Positions 19,163 to 27,311 of a DNA stretch of 64,000 nucleotides are shown here, piece by piece (the stretch's first letter is position 1; each line of letters begins with the position of its first letter). A model generated the notes under the pieces. That model had not been told where the DNA came from. It saw only the letters and a list, made by a program, of their open reading frames with translations, and did not search any database. Origin of the DNA: Henriciella sp. (GTDB taxonomy: Bacteria; Pseudomonadota; Alphaproteobacteria; Caulobacterales; Hyphomonadaceae); the NCBI RefSeq assembly GCF_029937755.1, contig NZ_JAPYPG010000003.1, positions 310,001-374,000 of the forward strand. Direction: 5' to 3'. A program made the position numbers and the translations under genes.

Positions 19163-20443
19163 ATGGATACCGGAAGCCTCGAAAAAATGGACGTACGCGA
19201 TCCGCTGAACGATCTGCGCATGTCCGAAGAAGCCGTGCCGCTCTACGAGCACGTCAAGAAGTTCATCAAGGAAGAAGTCGAGCCGATGAGCATCAAGTTC
19301 CACGAGCTTGGTGAAGGCCGCGCAGACCGTTTCGCCTATGCGCCGGGACAGCTCGAACTGCTCGACGAGGTCAAGCAGAAGGCCAAGGATCAGGGCCTGT
19401 GGAACTTCTTCCTGCCGGATGCCGAAACCGGCGAAGGCCTGAAGAATCTCGACTATGCCTACATCGCTGCCGAGCTCGGCAAGAATTCGCTGGCCTCGGA
19501 AAGCATGAACTGTGCTGCCCCTGATACGGGCAACATGGAAGTGCTCGAGCGCGTCGGCACGAAAGAGCAGAAAGAGACGTGGCTGAAACCGCTGCTCAAC
19601 GGCGAGATCCGTTCGGCTTTCGCGATGACCGAGCCGCACACCGCCTGCTCGGATGCCCGCAATGTCCGCACCCAGGCCGTGCTCAAGAACGGCGAATGGG
19701 TCATCAATGGCGAGAAGTATTACGCCTCCGGCGCCGGTGACCCGCGCTGCAAGATCATGATCGTCATGGTTCAGACCGACCCGGACGGCCAGAGCCATGA
19801 GCAACAGTCGCAGATCCTCGTTCCGATGGACACGCCCGGCGTCGAGGTGCTCGGGCCCATGCATGTCTTCGGCAAGGATGACGCGCCGCACGGTCACATG
19901 CACATCCGCTTCACCGACGTGAAAGTGCCGGAAGAGAACATCCTGCTCGGCGTCGGCCGCGGCTTCGAAATTTCGCAGCTCCGCCTCGGCCCGGGCCGCA
20001 TCCACCACTGCATGCGTTCCATCGGTGCGGCCGAGAAAGCGCTCGACCTGATGCTGGAACGCGGCATGAGCCGGGATGCTTTCGGCAAGCCGCTGATCAA
20101 GCTCGGCGGCAACCAGGAAAAGGTCTCGCGCGCCCGCATCGAGATCGAGGCCATGCGCCTGATGGTGCTCAAGGCCGCCAAGGCGATGGACGTGCTCGGC
20201 AACAAGGAAGCCCGCGTCTGGATCTCCATGGTGAAGGCGATGGTGCCGGAACGCGTCTGCAAGATCATCGACGACGCGATCCAGATGCACGGCGCCACGG
20301 GTGTCTCGCAATGGACCCCGCTTGCCGACATGTACACCAGCCAGCGCACGCTCCGCCTCGCGGACGGCCCGGACGAGGTTCACCACATGGTCGTCGGCCG
20401 CAACGAAATCGGCCGCATGGGCATGAAGGGCATGAAGAAATAG
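19163..20443 (+). CDS. Acyl-CoA dehydrogenase
   Basis: A 426-residue flavoenzyme that introduces the trans-2 double bond into acyl-CoA at the start of beta-oxidation. Visible signatures are FAMTEPHTACSDARNVRTQA (FAD/substrate loop) and IQMHGATGVSQWTPLADMY near the C-terminus, followed by LADGPDEVHHMVVGRNEI, which resembles the ACAD10/11-like subgroup. A GGGAGGAGA ribosome site precedes the ATG. Expression is probably controlled by the divergent MarR regulator. A strong terminator follows the gene. Confidence 0.92.
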   Translation: MDTGSLEKMDVRDPLNDLRMSEEAVPLYEHVKKFIKEEVEPMSIKFHELGEGRADRFAYAPGQLELLDEVKQKAKDQGLWNFFLPDAETGEGLKNLDYAYIAAELGKNSLASESMNCAAPDTGNMEVLERVGTKEQKETWLKPLLNGEIRSAFAMTEPHTACSDARNVRTQAVLKNGEWVINGEKYYASGAGDPRCKIMIVMVQTDPDGQSHEQQSQILVPMDTPGVEVLGPMHVFGKDDAPHGHMHIRFTDVKVPEENILLGVGRGFEISQLRLGPGRIHHCMRSIGAAEKALDLMLERGMSRDAFGKPLIKLGGNQEKVSRARIEIEAMRLMVLKAAKAMDVLGNKEARVWISMVKAMVPERVCKIIDDAIQMHGATGVSQWTPLADMYTSQRTLRLADGPDEVHHMVVGRNEIGRMGMKGMKK

Positions 20444-20467
20444 GCTTTGATGCCTAACTGAATGAAG

Positions 20468-20498
20468 AAAGCCGGCACCCGAAGGGGCCGGCTTTTTT
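20468..20498 (+). terminator. Rho-independent terminator after acyl-CoA dehydrogenase gene
   Basis: A stem AAAGCCGGC pairs with GCCGGCTTT across a G-rich loop and runs straight into a T-tract (six T). It lies 25 bases past the acyl-CoA dehydrogenase stop. On the opposite strand it also overlaps the end of the interrupted small reading frame at 20497-20700. Confidence 0.85.
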
Positions 20499-20700
20499 AG
20501 TTTGGTCTTTGCTTCGATCTGAATAGCCAGAGCGCGCGTAACGCACCAGTCAGCGCTAATATCAAGCCAACCGTCAGGCCTAATCGCAAATGGCCGACCG
20601 ACAGATCGCCAAAGGAGTCAAAAAGAATTCAGTGAAGACAAATTCCGGCAAGCGCTCCGACGAGAAAGCAGGCCCCTAGAGCAACAAGCCATCTCCACAC
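20497..20700 (-). pseudogene. Possible decayed small membrane protein (one in-frame TGA)
   Basis: Reading the minus strand from GTG at 20700 gives 68 codons in one frame, broken by a single TGA at codon 24. The first part (VWRWLVALGACFLVGALAG) and the second (LRLGLTVGLILALTGALRAL) are both strongly hydrophobic, as in a two-helix membrane protein. Codon use is AT-richer than the neighbours. It lies directly downstream of argD on the same strand. It may be a recent pseudogene, a sequencing error, or chance; I recognise no family. Confidence 0.3.
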
Positions 20701-20714
20701 GAGCAAGAAGTTGC

Positions 20715-21905
20715 CTACCCCTCCATCTCCCACGCGCTCAGCGCCTCGTCCATGACGCCGACGGCCTCGCGCACGTCTTCATCCTTGATGATCAGCGGTG
20801 GGGCGAGGCGGAGCACATTGTTGCCGGCGACGCCGACGAGGAGGTTCTTGTCGCGGCAGGCCTGCTGCACGGGCTTCGGCGCGGCCTTGAGCTTCAGGCC
20901 GGTAAGCAGGCCCTTGCCGGTGACGCCGTCGACCTTGTCGGCATGGCTGTCTGCGAGGCTTTTCAGCCCCTGCGCCACCGTCCCGGAGACCCGGCGCACT
21001 TCGGCCAGGAAGTCCTCATCCGAGATGATGTCCCAGACCGCATTGCCAACCGCCATGGCGAGCGGGTTGCCGCCATAGGTCGACCCGTGGGAGCCAGGCT
21101 GCATCGGCAGGCCGACCTCTTCGGTCATCAGGCAGGCGCCGAGCGGGAAGCCGCCGCCAATGCCCTTGGCGAGGCACATGATGTCCGGCTGGGCGTTTTC
21201 GGCCCATTCATGCGCGAAGAGCTGGCCGGTCCGGCCCATGCCGCACTGGATCTCGTCATAGATCAGCAGCGCCCCACGCTCGTCGCAGAGCTTGCGCAGG
21301 CCTTCCAGGCATTGCTCGGGCATGGCACGAACGCCGCCTTCGCCCTGCACAGGCTCGACAAACACCGCGCAGGTCTTGTCAGTGACCGCCGCATCGAGCG
21401 CATCATGGTCACCCCATTCGATCTGCCTGAAGCCTTCGATCGGCGGGCCGAAGCCCTCAAGGTATTTCGGATTACCGCCAGCATTGATCGCGCCGAGCGA
21501 GCGGCCATGGAAGGCGCCGGTGAAGGTCACGAACTCGATGCGGTCCTCGTCGCCCTTAGACCAGTGATACTTGCGGGCCGCCTTCAACGCGCATTCGACG
21601 GCCTCGGTGCCGGAATTGGTGAAGAAGACGCGGTCAGCGAATGTGCGCGCGCAGATCTTGCCGGCGAGCTCTTCGCCCGCCGGGACCCGGAACATGTTGG
21701 AGAGGTGCCAGAGCTTTTCGGCCTGCCCCGTCAGAGCCTCGACCAGTTTCGGGTGCGAATGGCCGAGCGCGTTGACCGCGATCCCGGCGATAAAGTCGAG
21801 ATACTCGGTGCCGTCCTCCGTGTAGAGGCGCACGCCCTCACCGCGCTCGAACACCTCCGATGGCGGCGCGTAGACAGGCATGATGTGGGCGCGCGGATCT
21901 GACAT
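20715..21905 (-). CDS. argD: Acetylornithine aminotransferase family enzyme
   Basis: A 396-residue class III pyridoxal phosphate aminotransferase. The segment LLIYDEIQCGMGRTG and the PLP-lysine region IMCLAKGIGGGFPLGA are intact. It likely transfers an amino group from glutamate to N-acetylglutamate semialdehyde in arginine synthesis and may also serve in lysine synthesis. argF is encoded on the same strand about 8 kb away; the two normally neighbour each other in relatives. Related ornithine or succinylornithine aminotransferases cannot be fully excluded from sequence alone. Confidence 0.85.
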   Translation of the reverse strand: MSDPRAHIMPVYAPPSEVFERGEGVRLYTEDGTEYLDFIAGIAVNALGHSHPKLVEALTGQAEKLWHLSNMFRVPAGEELAGKICARTFADRVFFTNSGTEAVECALKAARKYHWSKGDEDRIEFVTFTGAFHGRSLGAINAGGNPKYLEGFGPPIEGFRQIEWGDHDALDAAVTDKTCAVFVEPVQGEGGVRAMPEQCLEGLRKLCDERGALLIYDEIQCGMGRTGQLFAHEWAENAQPDIMCLAKGIGGGFPLGACLMTEEVGLPMQPGSHGSTYGGNPLAMAVGNAVWDIISDEDFLAEVRRVSGTVAQGLKSLADSHADKVDGVTGKGLLTGLKLKAAPKPVQQACRDKNLLVGVAGNNVLRLAPPLIIKDEDVREAVGVMDEALSAWEMEG

Positions 21906-22159
21906 TCCTTGAACTCCGATTTTGAACCTTGAAAGCCCATCGCATGGCGGGGGCAGAAATCAAAGTCAACATGGACGACTGGCCGCGGCCTTCAAGCCGT
22001 CGCCTGCAGGCTGTCGATGCGATGGTTGCAAATGCAATTATGCATGGGCGACATGCCGCTATGGCCCTAGCCATGCAGGACCATAAATCCTATCTGGCGC
22101 GGCGTTGGTTGCAAGCGCAAGTGCTAACAGCGTTGTAATAATTGTTTTTCGATATGGAC

Positions 22160-22187
22160 TTGACGTTATTCGATAAAGGTCTATATT
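22160..22187 (+). promoter_or_regulatory. Sigma70-type promoter for candidate small RNA
   Basis: TTGACG (22160-22165) and TATATT (22182-22187) are separated by 16 bases in an AT-rich patch that contrasts with the GC-rich surroundings. No reading frame of family character starts downstream on this strand before the terminator at 22287, so the promoter most likely drives a non-coding transcript starting near 22195. Confidence 0.6.
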
Positions 22188-22194
22188 GAATATC

Positions 22195-22310
22195 AATAAC
22201 AACAGAGAGCCCGGTTGGCGATACCCTGACGCCCTGACCCTGAGCCGCCAACCGGGTTCCACTCTTAGAGAAACTCCATTATTCGGGGCCCCGCAAGGGG
22301 CCTTTTTTCT
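22195..22310 (+). ncRNA. Candidate small RNA with 11-bp hairpin and intrinsic terminator
   Basis: This 407-base gap between argD (minus) and a minus-strand hypothetical gene holds a self-contained transcription unit. After the promoter comes a perfect 11-bp stem, CCCGGTTGGCG (22210-22220) with CGCCAACCGGG (22246-22256). Its 25-base loop carries three CCCTGA copies. A 30-base unpaired linker follows, then the terminator stem GGCCCC/GGGGCC with a GCAA loop (22287-22302) and six T. The transcript would be about 110 nt. A trans-acting sRNA with a repeated loop seed is the favoured reading; no known family was recognised. Confidence 0.6.
22287..22308 (+). terminator. Rho-independent terminator of candidate small RNA
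   Basis: GGCCCC, a GCAA tetraloop and GGGGCC are followed by TTTTTT. It faces away from argD and ends 5 bases before the stop of the convergent hypothetical gene. Confidence 0.8.
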
Positions 22311-22312
22311 TG

Positions 22313-22720
22313 TCAGTCTGTGCCGGACACAGGCTCGAATCCCCCCTGCATGCCGTGCAGCCTGGTTTCCGGCCACCCGTCCGGCGGTCCGTCGATCAGC
22401 CAGGCGGTTGTGAAATCCGGATCCATGATACGCGCGCCTGACGATTTTATCGTGTACTCACCGGACGCCGCGCGCCGATAGGACTGGAGCGGATATGGCG
22501 GCAGGATGAACTCACCCGTGCCGTCTCCCTTCGCCAGCACCACGCCTTCGTGCCTGCTGGCGCGTATCACCCGGCCATAAAGCTGAAATCGCTCGGCGAC
22601 CGCTCCCTCCTCATCAAGAAAGGAAAGCCCGGCCAGCACGATCTTGCCTTCAAGCTCAGCCAGACTAGCCGGGTGCTTGCGGAAGAAGCGGGCAATGAAT
22701 CGGCTCAGGCGGTCGAACAT
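22313..22720 (-). CDS. Hypothetical protein
   Basis: A 135-residue soluble protein with a basic N-terminal helix (FDRLSRFIARFFRKH) and a mostly beta-strand body (KIVLAGLSFLDEEGAV, QLYGRVIRASRHEGVVLA, GEFILPPYP). The strand pattern and length suggest a small beta-barrel, but I recognise no family. It is a single gene on its strand; its stop region abuts the small RNA terminator. Confidence 0.6.
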   Translation of the reverse strand: MFDRLSRFIARFFRKHPASLAELEGKIVLAGLSFLDEEGAVAERFQLYGRVIRASRHEGVVLAKGDGTGEFILPPYPLQSYRRAASGEYTIKSSGARIMDPDFTTAWLIDGPPDGWPETRLHGMQGGFEPVSGTD

Positions 22721-22863
22721 GCGTCAGCCTTTTGCAGCTTGGAACGGCATCATATCCAAAAACCGTGAAACCGTCCGGCTTTGACTTGCCCACGCGCAAA
22801 ACAACCCAATATGAGCAGGACAATCAGCTTGTGCCGGAGGGGAGATCTTCGCCGCAAGGAGAC

Positions 22864-22893
22864 AAAAAAACGGCGCGACCATCGGGTCGCGCC
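22864..22893 (-). terminator. Rho-independent terminator of the hisS-hisZ-hisG operon
   Basis: On the minus strand GGCGCGACC pairs with GGTCGCGCC (9 bp, four-base loop) and is followed by a run of seven T (A at 22864-22870 on the plus strand). It lies 70 bases past the hisG stop. Confidence 0.85.
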
Positions 22894-22963
22894 TGTAAGA
22901 GTTCTTGCAGCGTTTCCTCCCAGAAACTTGCAGGACTTGTATCGCCGTTTTTCTGTCACATTG

Positions 22964-23908
22964 TCAAGCGTTCGATTTCAGATTGGTAACAAACTTCGTA
23001 AATGAGGGTGTTTCCCGGTCGAAAATGAACTCTGTGCGCAAGATTGTAACCGGGCCCACCCCTGTTTCAGCGATCGCCCGGGCATTTTTTACCGCGCTGA
23101 AGGAGGGCGAGAGGACGGAAGTTGCCGAAACAGGCTGCATCCCTTCGGCGCTGATAACGCTATCGGGGATCGGATTCGCCGCCACGAGCATGCGAGTCGC
23201 GTCCGCCGATTCCACGGCCTCGACCGAGGCCAGCAGTTTCTCCAGTGCGCCAAGCGCGTCCTCGCTCCAGTCCGCCCTGAGCGAACCGGTCAGCGCGGCC
23301 TCACTTTTCAGGATCACACCATCATCGAGCACCTTGAGCGAATTCGCCTTCAGCGTCGCGCCAGAGGATGTGATGTCGACGATGACCTCGGCCTGCCCGG
23401 AACTCGGCGCCGCCTCCGTTGCGCCTGCGCTCTCGATCAGGCGGTATTCGCCGACCGATTTCGCGGCGAAGTAATTCCGCGTCAGGCGCAGATACTTCGT
23501 CGCCACCTTCATGCGGCGGCCATGGCGCTGCCGGAAGCGGGCCCCGGCCGCCTCGAGGTCGCTCATTGTGTTCACGTCGAGCCAGGCAGCCGGGACGGCA
23601 ACCACGACATCCGCCCCGCCAAAGCCGAGCCGCTTGATCACAGAGGCATCGCGCGACAGGTCGGCGGAAAGGTCATTGAGCAGGTCTTCGCCGGTCACGC
23701 CAATGTGGAAGGCGCCGTCGATCAGGCCCTGTGCAATCTCGCGCGCAGACAAGAGCAGCACGTCCGCCTCGGGCAGGCCTTTGAGTTCTGCCGTATAGCC
23801 GCGCTCGCCACCGGCCTGTTTCAGAGAGAAACCGGCCTTGGCGAACCAGGCTTCGGCATTGTCCTTCAGCCGCCCCTTGGACGGGATAGCGATGGTCAGG
23901 CGGCTCAT
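22964..23908 (-). CDS. hisG: ATP phosphoribosyltransferase catalytic subunit
   Basis: A 314-residue enzyme for the first step of histidine synthesis, joining ATP and PRPP. The N-terminus LTIAIPSKGRLKDNAEAWF and the PRPP loop region EVIVDITSSGATLKAN are typical. It is longer than the ~210-residue short form and lacks nothing at its N-terminus, but it depends on HisZ, encoded just upstream, as short-form HisG does. It overlaps hisZ by 4 bases and is the last gene before the operon terminator. Confidence 0.92.
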   Translation of the reverse strand: MSRLTIAIPSKGRLKDNAEAWFAKAGFSLKQAGGERGYTAELKGLPEADVLLLSAREIAQGLIDGAFHIGVTGEDLLNDLSADLSRDASVIKRLGFGGADVVVAVPAAWLDVNTMSDLEAAGARFRQRHGRRMKVATKYLRLTRNYFAAKSVGEYRLIESAGATEAAPSSGQAEVIVDITSSGATLKANSLKVLDDGVILKSEAALTGSLRADWSEDALGALEKLLASVEAVESADATRMLVAANPIPDSVISAEGMQPVSATSVLSPSFSAVKNARAIAETGVGPVTILRTEFIFDRETPSFTKFVTNLKSNA

Positions 23909-25005
23909 GATGCCCCTCCCCCATTGAGACGGTCCGGGCGGACAACACCGCCAATTGCGCTCGCATCCACGGCGCCTGCCGAGAGCTTGGACAGCAGCGT
24001 GTCATAACGCCCGCCCGCGCCGAACGGATGACGGCTATCGGCTTCACCCGGCCGGAAAAGCTCGAACAGGAAGCCGTCATAATAATTGAAGCGCCGTCCG
24101 AAGGGCGTGCCGAAGCGGGCAGCCTTCATGAAGGCCGGCGCAGCTTCCCGCATCTTCGAGACACGTGCATCAAGGCGATCGAGCACGGGTTCCACCCCGT
24201 CGATCCCGGCCTGGCGTGCAATGGCAAGCAGCGCATCGGCGGCCTGCTCCGGCGCGCAGTCGACGGCCATCACCGATTCGAGCGTCTGACGGGCAAGGTC
24301 CGGCGCGCCGCCATACTCCGCATCGGCGGCTTGCGCGAGGAGGCCTTCGACAATCTCGTCAATGGAGCGTGTGCCTTGCGTCTGGATACCTGACAGCGCG
24401 AAGATATCGGTGACGATGGCCTTGGCTTCAGCCGGGCTCGCGCCTTTTAGACGCGCAGCAAGGCCATGGGCCGGCTGGGCGGGCTTTGCCTTCAGCAGCG
24501 CTGACACCCCGCCCACCTGCCGGAAAGCCCGCTTCAGCGCCTCGGCGAGGCCGGGCGCAAGATCGAGCGCATCGACAAAAGCCGGGAAGACGGCGAGGTC
24601 GCCCATGCGGGTCTCGCTCTCGCTGACACCGCTTGCCGCGGCCGCCTCGCAGACCAGCGCGAAAGCCTCCGCATCGGTCTGCGCATCAGAAGGCGCGCCA
24701 TAGCGCTCGAAGCCCACCTGCATGAACTCCATCGAATCGCCCGCCACGGATGGCAGGCGGAAGGCGCGCGCAGAATAGCGCTTCAAGGTTTCGTCAGACA
24801 CGCCGGCCTTGGCCTGCGCGATGGCGAGCGGCAAGGTGAGGTCGGGGCGCAACGCGCACTCCTCGCCATTCTCTCCGACAAAGACACAAAGCCGGGCGCG
24901 CACCGCTTCGCCGGAGAGCTCCAGCGGCTGGTTCGCCGGCATGACGATCGGCGGGTCACACAGCTCGCCGCCAAGCTGGGCGAACACGTCCTCAGGGCTG
25001 CTCAT
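23905..25005 (-). CDS. hisZ: ATP phosphoribosyltransferase regulatory subunit
   Basis: A 366-residue paralogue of histidyl-tRNA synthetase that has lost aminoacylation and serves as the regulatory partner of HisG. Class II synthetase-like segments ECALRPDLTLPLAIA and PFGAGGRYDTLLSKL are present, but the anticodon-binding domain is absent. It overlaps hisS by 4 bases upstream and hisG by 4 bases downstream. Confidence 0.88.
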   Translation of the reverse strand: MSSPEDVFAQLGGELCDPPIVMPANQPLELSGEAVRARLCVFVGENGEECALRPDLTLPLAIAQAKAGVSDETLKRYSARAFRLPSVAGDSMEFMQVGFERYGAPSDAQTDAEAFALVCEAAAASGVSESETRMGDLAVFPAFVDALDLAPGLAEALKRAFRQVGGVSALLKAKPAQPAHGLAARLKGASPAEAKAIVTDIFALSGIQTQGTRSIDEIVEGLLAQAADAEYGGAPDLARQTLESVMAVDCAPEQAADALLAIARQAGIDGVEPVLDRLDARVSKMREAAPAFMKAARFGTPFGRRFNYYDGFLFELFRPGEADSRHPFGAGGRYDTLLSKLSAGAVDASAIGGVVRPDRLNGGGAS

Positions 25006-26492
25006 TCCGACGCCTCCACGATCTCACGCACCCGCGCGATCATCTCGGCACGCGGCGCTTCGAACTGGCCCGGGCGGGCTTCGCGGTATTCCTCATTGGA
25101 CTTGATGGCAGCCGCCTGCTTCGCGCCTTCCTTGAGGTCCTTGATGGTGACCACGCCCTTGGCGATCTCGTCCTCGCCGACCATGATCGCGACAGGCGCG
25201 CCGCGCCGGTCGGCATACTTCATCTGCGGACGCATGCCGGACGAGCCCATATAGGCTTCCGCCCGTATACCGGCGGCACGAAGCTCGGTCGCGAGCTTGA
25301 GCGCCTCTGTCGGGTCTTCGCGATTGAGGTTCAGGACGACGACAGGCCCGTTCAATGCTTCGATGTCGCCGCTGATGGCGAAGGCCGTCGCCAGCCGCGA
25401 GATGCCGACCGAGAAACCGGTCGCGGGCACCTGCTGGCCGGTAAAGCGAGCCACGAGATCGTCATAGCGCCCGCCGCCGCCGACTGAGCCGATACGCACC
25501 AAATTGCCATCCTCATCGACGGTCTCGCGCAGCAGCTCCGTCTCGAAAACCGGGCCGGTATAATATTCTAGCCCGCGCACGACAGATGGATCGAAGAGGA
25601 CATCGCTGTCCGGGCAGCTGAACGCTTCAAGCCCGCGCGCGATGGCGGCGAGTTCATCAAGCCCGGCTTGCGCCTCGTCGCCGGTCCCGACGGCCTGGCC
25701 GAGCGCTTCCAGCGTCTCACTGCGCGTTGGCCGGCCCGCCTGGGCGAACGCCATAACGCGATCAATGCCAGCCGTGTCCAGGCCTGCGCCCTTGGTAAAG
25801 TCTCCGCTCTCATCCTCGCGTCCCGGACCGAGCAGCAGCTTGACGCCCTCCTCGCCGAGCCGGTCGAGCTTGTCGAGCGCGCGCAATATAGTGAGGCGCA
25901 CCGCATCGCCATTTGCACCGACGCCGTCGAGCACGGCATTGAGCAGGCGGCGGGTGTTCACCCGGACGGCAAACTCCCCATCCCCTGCCCCGGCCGCGCG
26001 CATCGCTTCAGCCGCCATCGCCACCATCTCCGCATCGGCATGGGCCCCTGCGGCACCGACCGTATCAGCGTCGCATTGCAGGAATTCGCGGAAGCGTCCC
26101 GGCCCCGGCTTCTCATTGCGCCAGACCGGCCCGGCGGCATAGCGCCGGAAGGGCTTGGCCAGCGTCTGCCAGTTCTCGGCGGCAAACCGGGCGAGCGGCG
26201 CGGTCAGGTCATAGCGAAGCGAGATCCACTGCTCGTCATCATCCTGCAGCGAGAAGACCCCGGCATTCGGGCGGTCATCATCAGGCAGGAATTTTCCCAG
26301 CGCGTCGGCATATTCGAACGCCCCGGTATCGAGCGCCTCGAAGCCCCAGCGGCGGTAGACCGAGGTCACCCGGTCGATCATCTCGGCCTGGGCATGGATC
26401 AGCCCCTCGCGCCGGTCCGGAAAGCCGCGCGGCTTGCGGGCGAGGTCCTTGCCACTCTTCGGCGCGTCGGGGTCCTGTTTCTTCTTGCTCAT
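25002..26492 (-). CDS. hisS: Histidyl-tRNA synthetase
   Basis: A 496-residue class II aminoacyl-tRNA synthetase. Motif 2 region SLRYDLTAPLARF, the histidine-binding segment VRGLEYYTGPVFE and the GGGGRYDDL motif are intact, and the C-terminal anticodon-binding domain begins near VVVLNLNRED. The ATG at 26492 (MSKKKQDPDAP) is preferred; the frame continues 29 residues upstream without conserved character. Its overlap with hisZ makes hisS-hisZ-hisG one operon, an arrangement common in alphaproteobacteria. Confidence 0.93.
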   Translation of the reverse strand: MSKKKQDPDAPKSGKDLARKPRGFPDRREGLIHAQAEMIDRVTSVYRRWGFEALDTGAFEYADALGKFLPDDDRPNAGVFSLQDDDEQWISLRYDLTAPLARFAAENWQTLAKPFRRYAAGPVWRNEKPGPGRFREFLQCDADTVGAAGAHADAEMVAMAAEAMRAAGAGDGEFAVRVNTRRLLNAVLDGVGANGDAVRLTILRALDKLDRLGEEGVKLLLGPGREDESGDFTKGAGLDTAGIDRVMAFAQAGRPTRSETLEALGQAVGTGDEAQAGLDELAAIARGLEAFSCPDSDVLFDPSVVRGLEYYTGPVFETELLRETVDEDGNLVRIGSVGGGGRYDDLVARFTGQQVPATGFSVGISRLATAFAISGDIEALNGPVVVLNLNREDPTEALKLATELRAAGIRAEAYMGSSGMRPQMKYADRRGAPVAIMVGEDEIAKGVVTIKDLKEGAKQAAAIKSNEEYREARPGQFEAPRAEMIARVREIVEASE

Positions 26493-26822
26493 CGTCTGGT
26501 CCTGTTCATCTCGCTCGCGCTTCGCCTTAGACGAAGCCGGAATGAGTGTGAAGCGGACGCACTGGACGAGACACGACAACCGGGGATCGGCTTGTCTGCC
26601 TCTGGCGGTTCAATGTCTGGGAATGAACACTTGAAGAGAGGCGCAGCCGGACCGGTTCGCGCCTCGTCGGCGCGTCACGCGTGGTGATGGTGGTGGTGCG
26701 ATCTCGTATTCATTGAGGCGCTGGATATGGGGCGGGCGCAATGAAGTCAAGCTGGAGGGCCTGTCAGGCGAGCGGCATGCGGCTTGCTTCGCCTCTGAGG
26801 AGAATTTGGAGATCGTGCCGTC
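26493..26822. other. Intergenic region without detected gene
   Basis: This 330-base gap separates the divergent hisS and a secreted-protein gene. It must carry the promoters for both, but I see no convincing -35/-10 pair. A GTGGTGATGGTGGTGGTG stretch at 26681-26698 reads as His codons on the minus strand, though within no supported gene. No hairpin or RNA gene was recognised. Confidence 0.5.
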
Positions 26823-27311
26823 ATGAAACGCCTGCTTGTTGCCATCGCTGCTGCCGCCCTGCCCTTTACCGCATCCGCCTCGCCGGAGCTTGTCGGTGAC
26901 TGGGGCGCGAAGGCGAGTGATCTGCGCGACGAGACCGCGAGCCTGATCGCGCACATTGATGAGGCCGGCACAGCCGATATCCCGGACAGCTACGAGATCG
27001 AAATCCTGCGCTTCGCGGCGGCCGCCCAGCAGCTCGGCCACTGGGTCGATGGCAATGACGGCCCCTCCGACCTTGGCTGCATCTTCCGCGGCATGGCCGA
27101 GGAAGGCGAAGTGCAGCTCGATGCCCTCTCTGACGCCGAGACCCCGCGCACCACCCGCCAGAGCCTTGTACGGCTGGCGACCATGTTCTCGGATGCCGAA
27201 GTCATCGCCGTCGCCGCAACGCATTCCTCCAGCCATGAGGCCCCGGCGGTTCAAACTGAAATCGCAAGCTGCCCGGCCAGCGCGGCGGTTGCGAAAGCGG
27301 CGCTAGGCTAG
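26823..27311 (+). CDS. Secreted hypothetical protein
   Basis: A 162-residue protein with a clear Sec signal peptide (MKRLLVAIAAAALPFTASA). The mature part is acidic and mostly helical, with two Cys (residues about 83 and 150) that could form a disulfide in the periplasm. No domain is recognised. A GGAGA ribosome site precedes the ATG. It converges on the thioesterase gene with a 4-base overlap. Confidence 0.65.
   Translation: MKRLLVAIAAAALPFTASASPELVGDWGAKASDLRDETASLIAHIDEAGTADIPDSYEIEILRFAAAAQQLGHWVDGNDGPSDLGCIFRGMAEEGEVQLDALSDAETPRTTRQSLVRLATMFSDAEVIAVAATHSSSHEAPAVQTEIASCPASAAVAKAALG

Noticed and set aside
19028-20386. Open frame on the minus strand extending the MarR gene to 605 residues
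   Set aside because: It is the antisense of the acyl-CoA dehydrogenase gene. High GC at third positions keeps this frame open; the composition has no conserved domain, while the forward gene is a clear enzyme.
22905-23474. 189-residue plus-strand frame over hisG
   Set aside because: Antisense shadow of hisG, which is well supported and within a 4-bp overlapping operon.
26681-26698. GTGGTGATGGTGGTGGTG read as a His tract on the minus strand
   Set aside because: It sits outside any supported gene and has no start or homologous context; a vector-like His tag is not supported by the natural surroundings.
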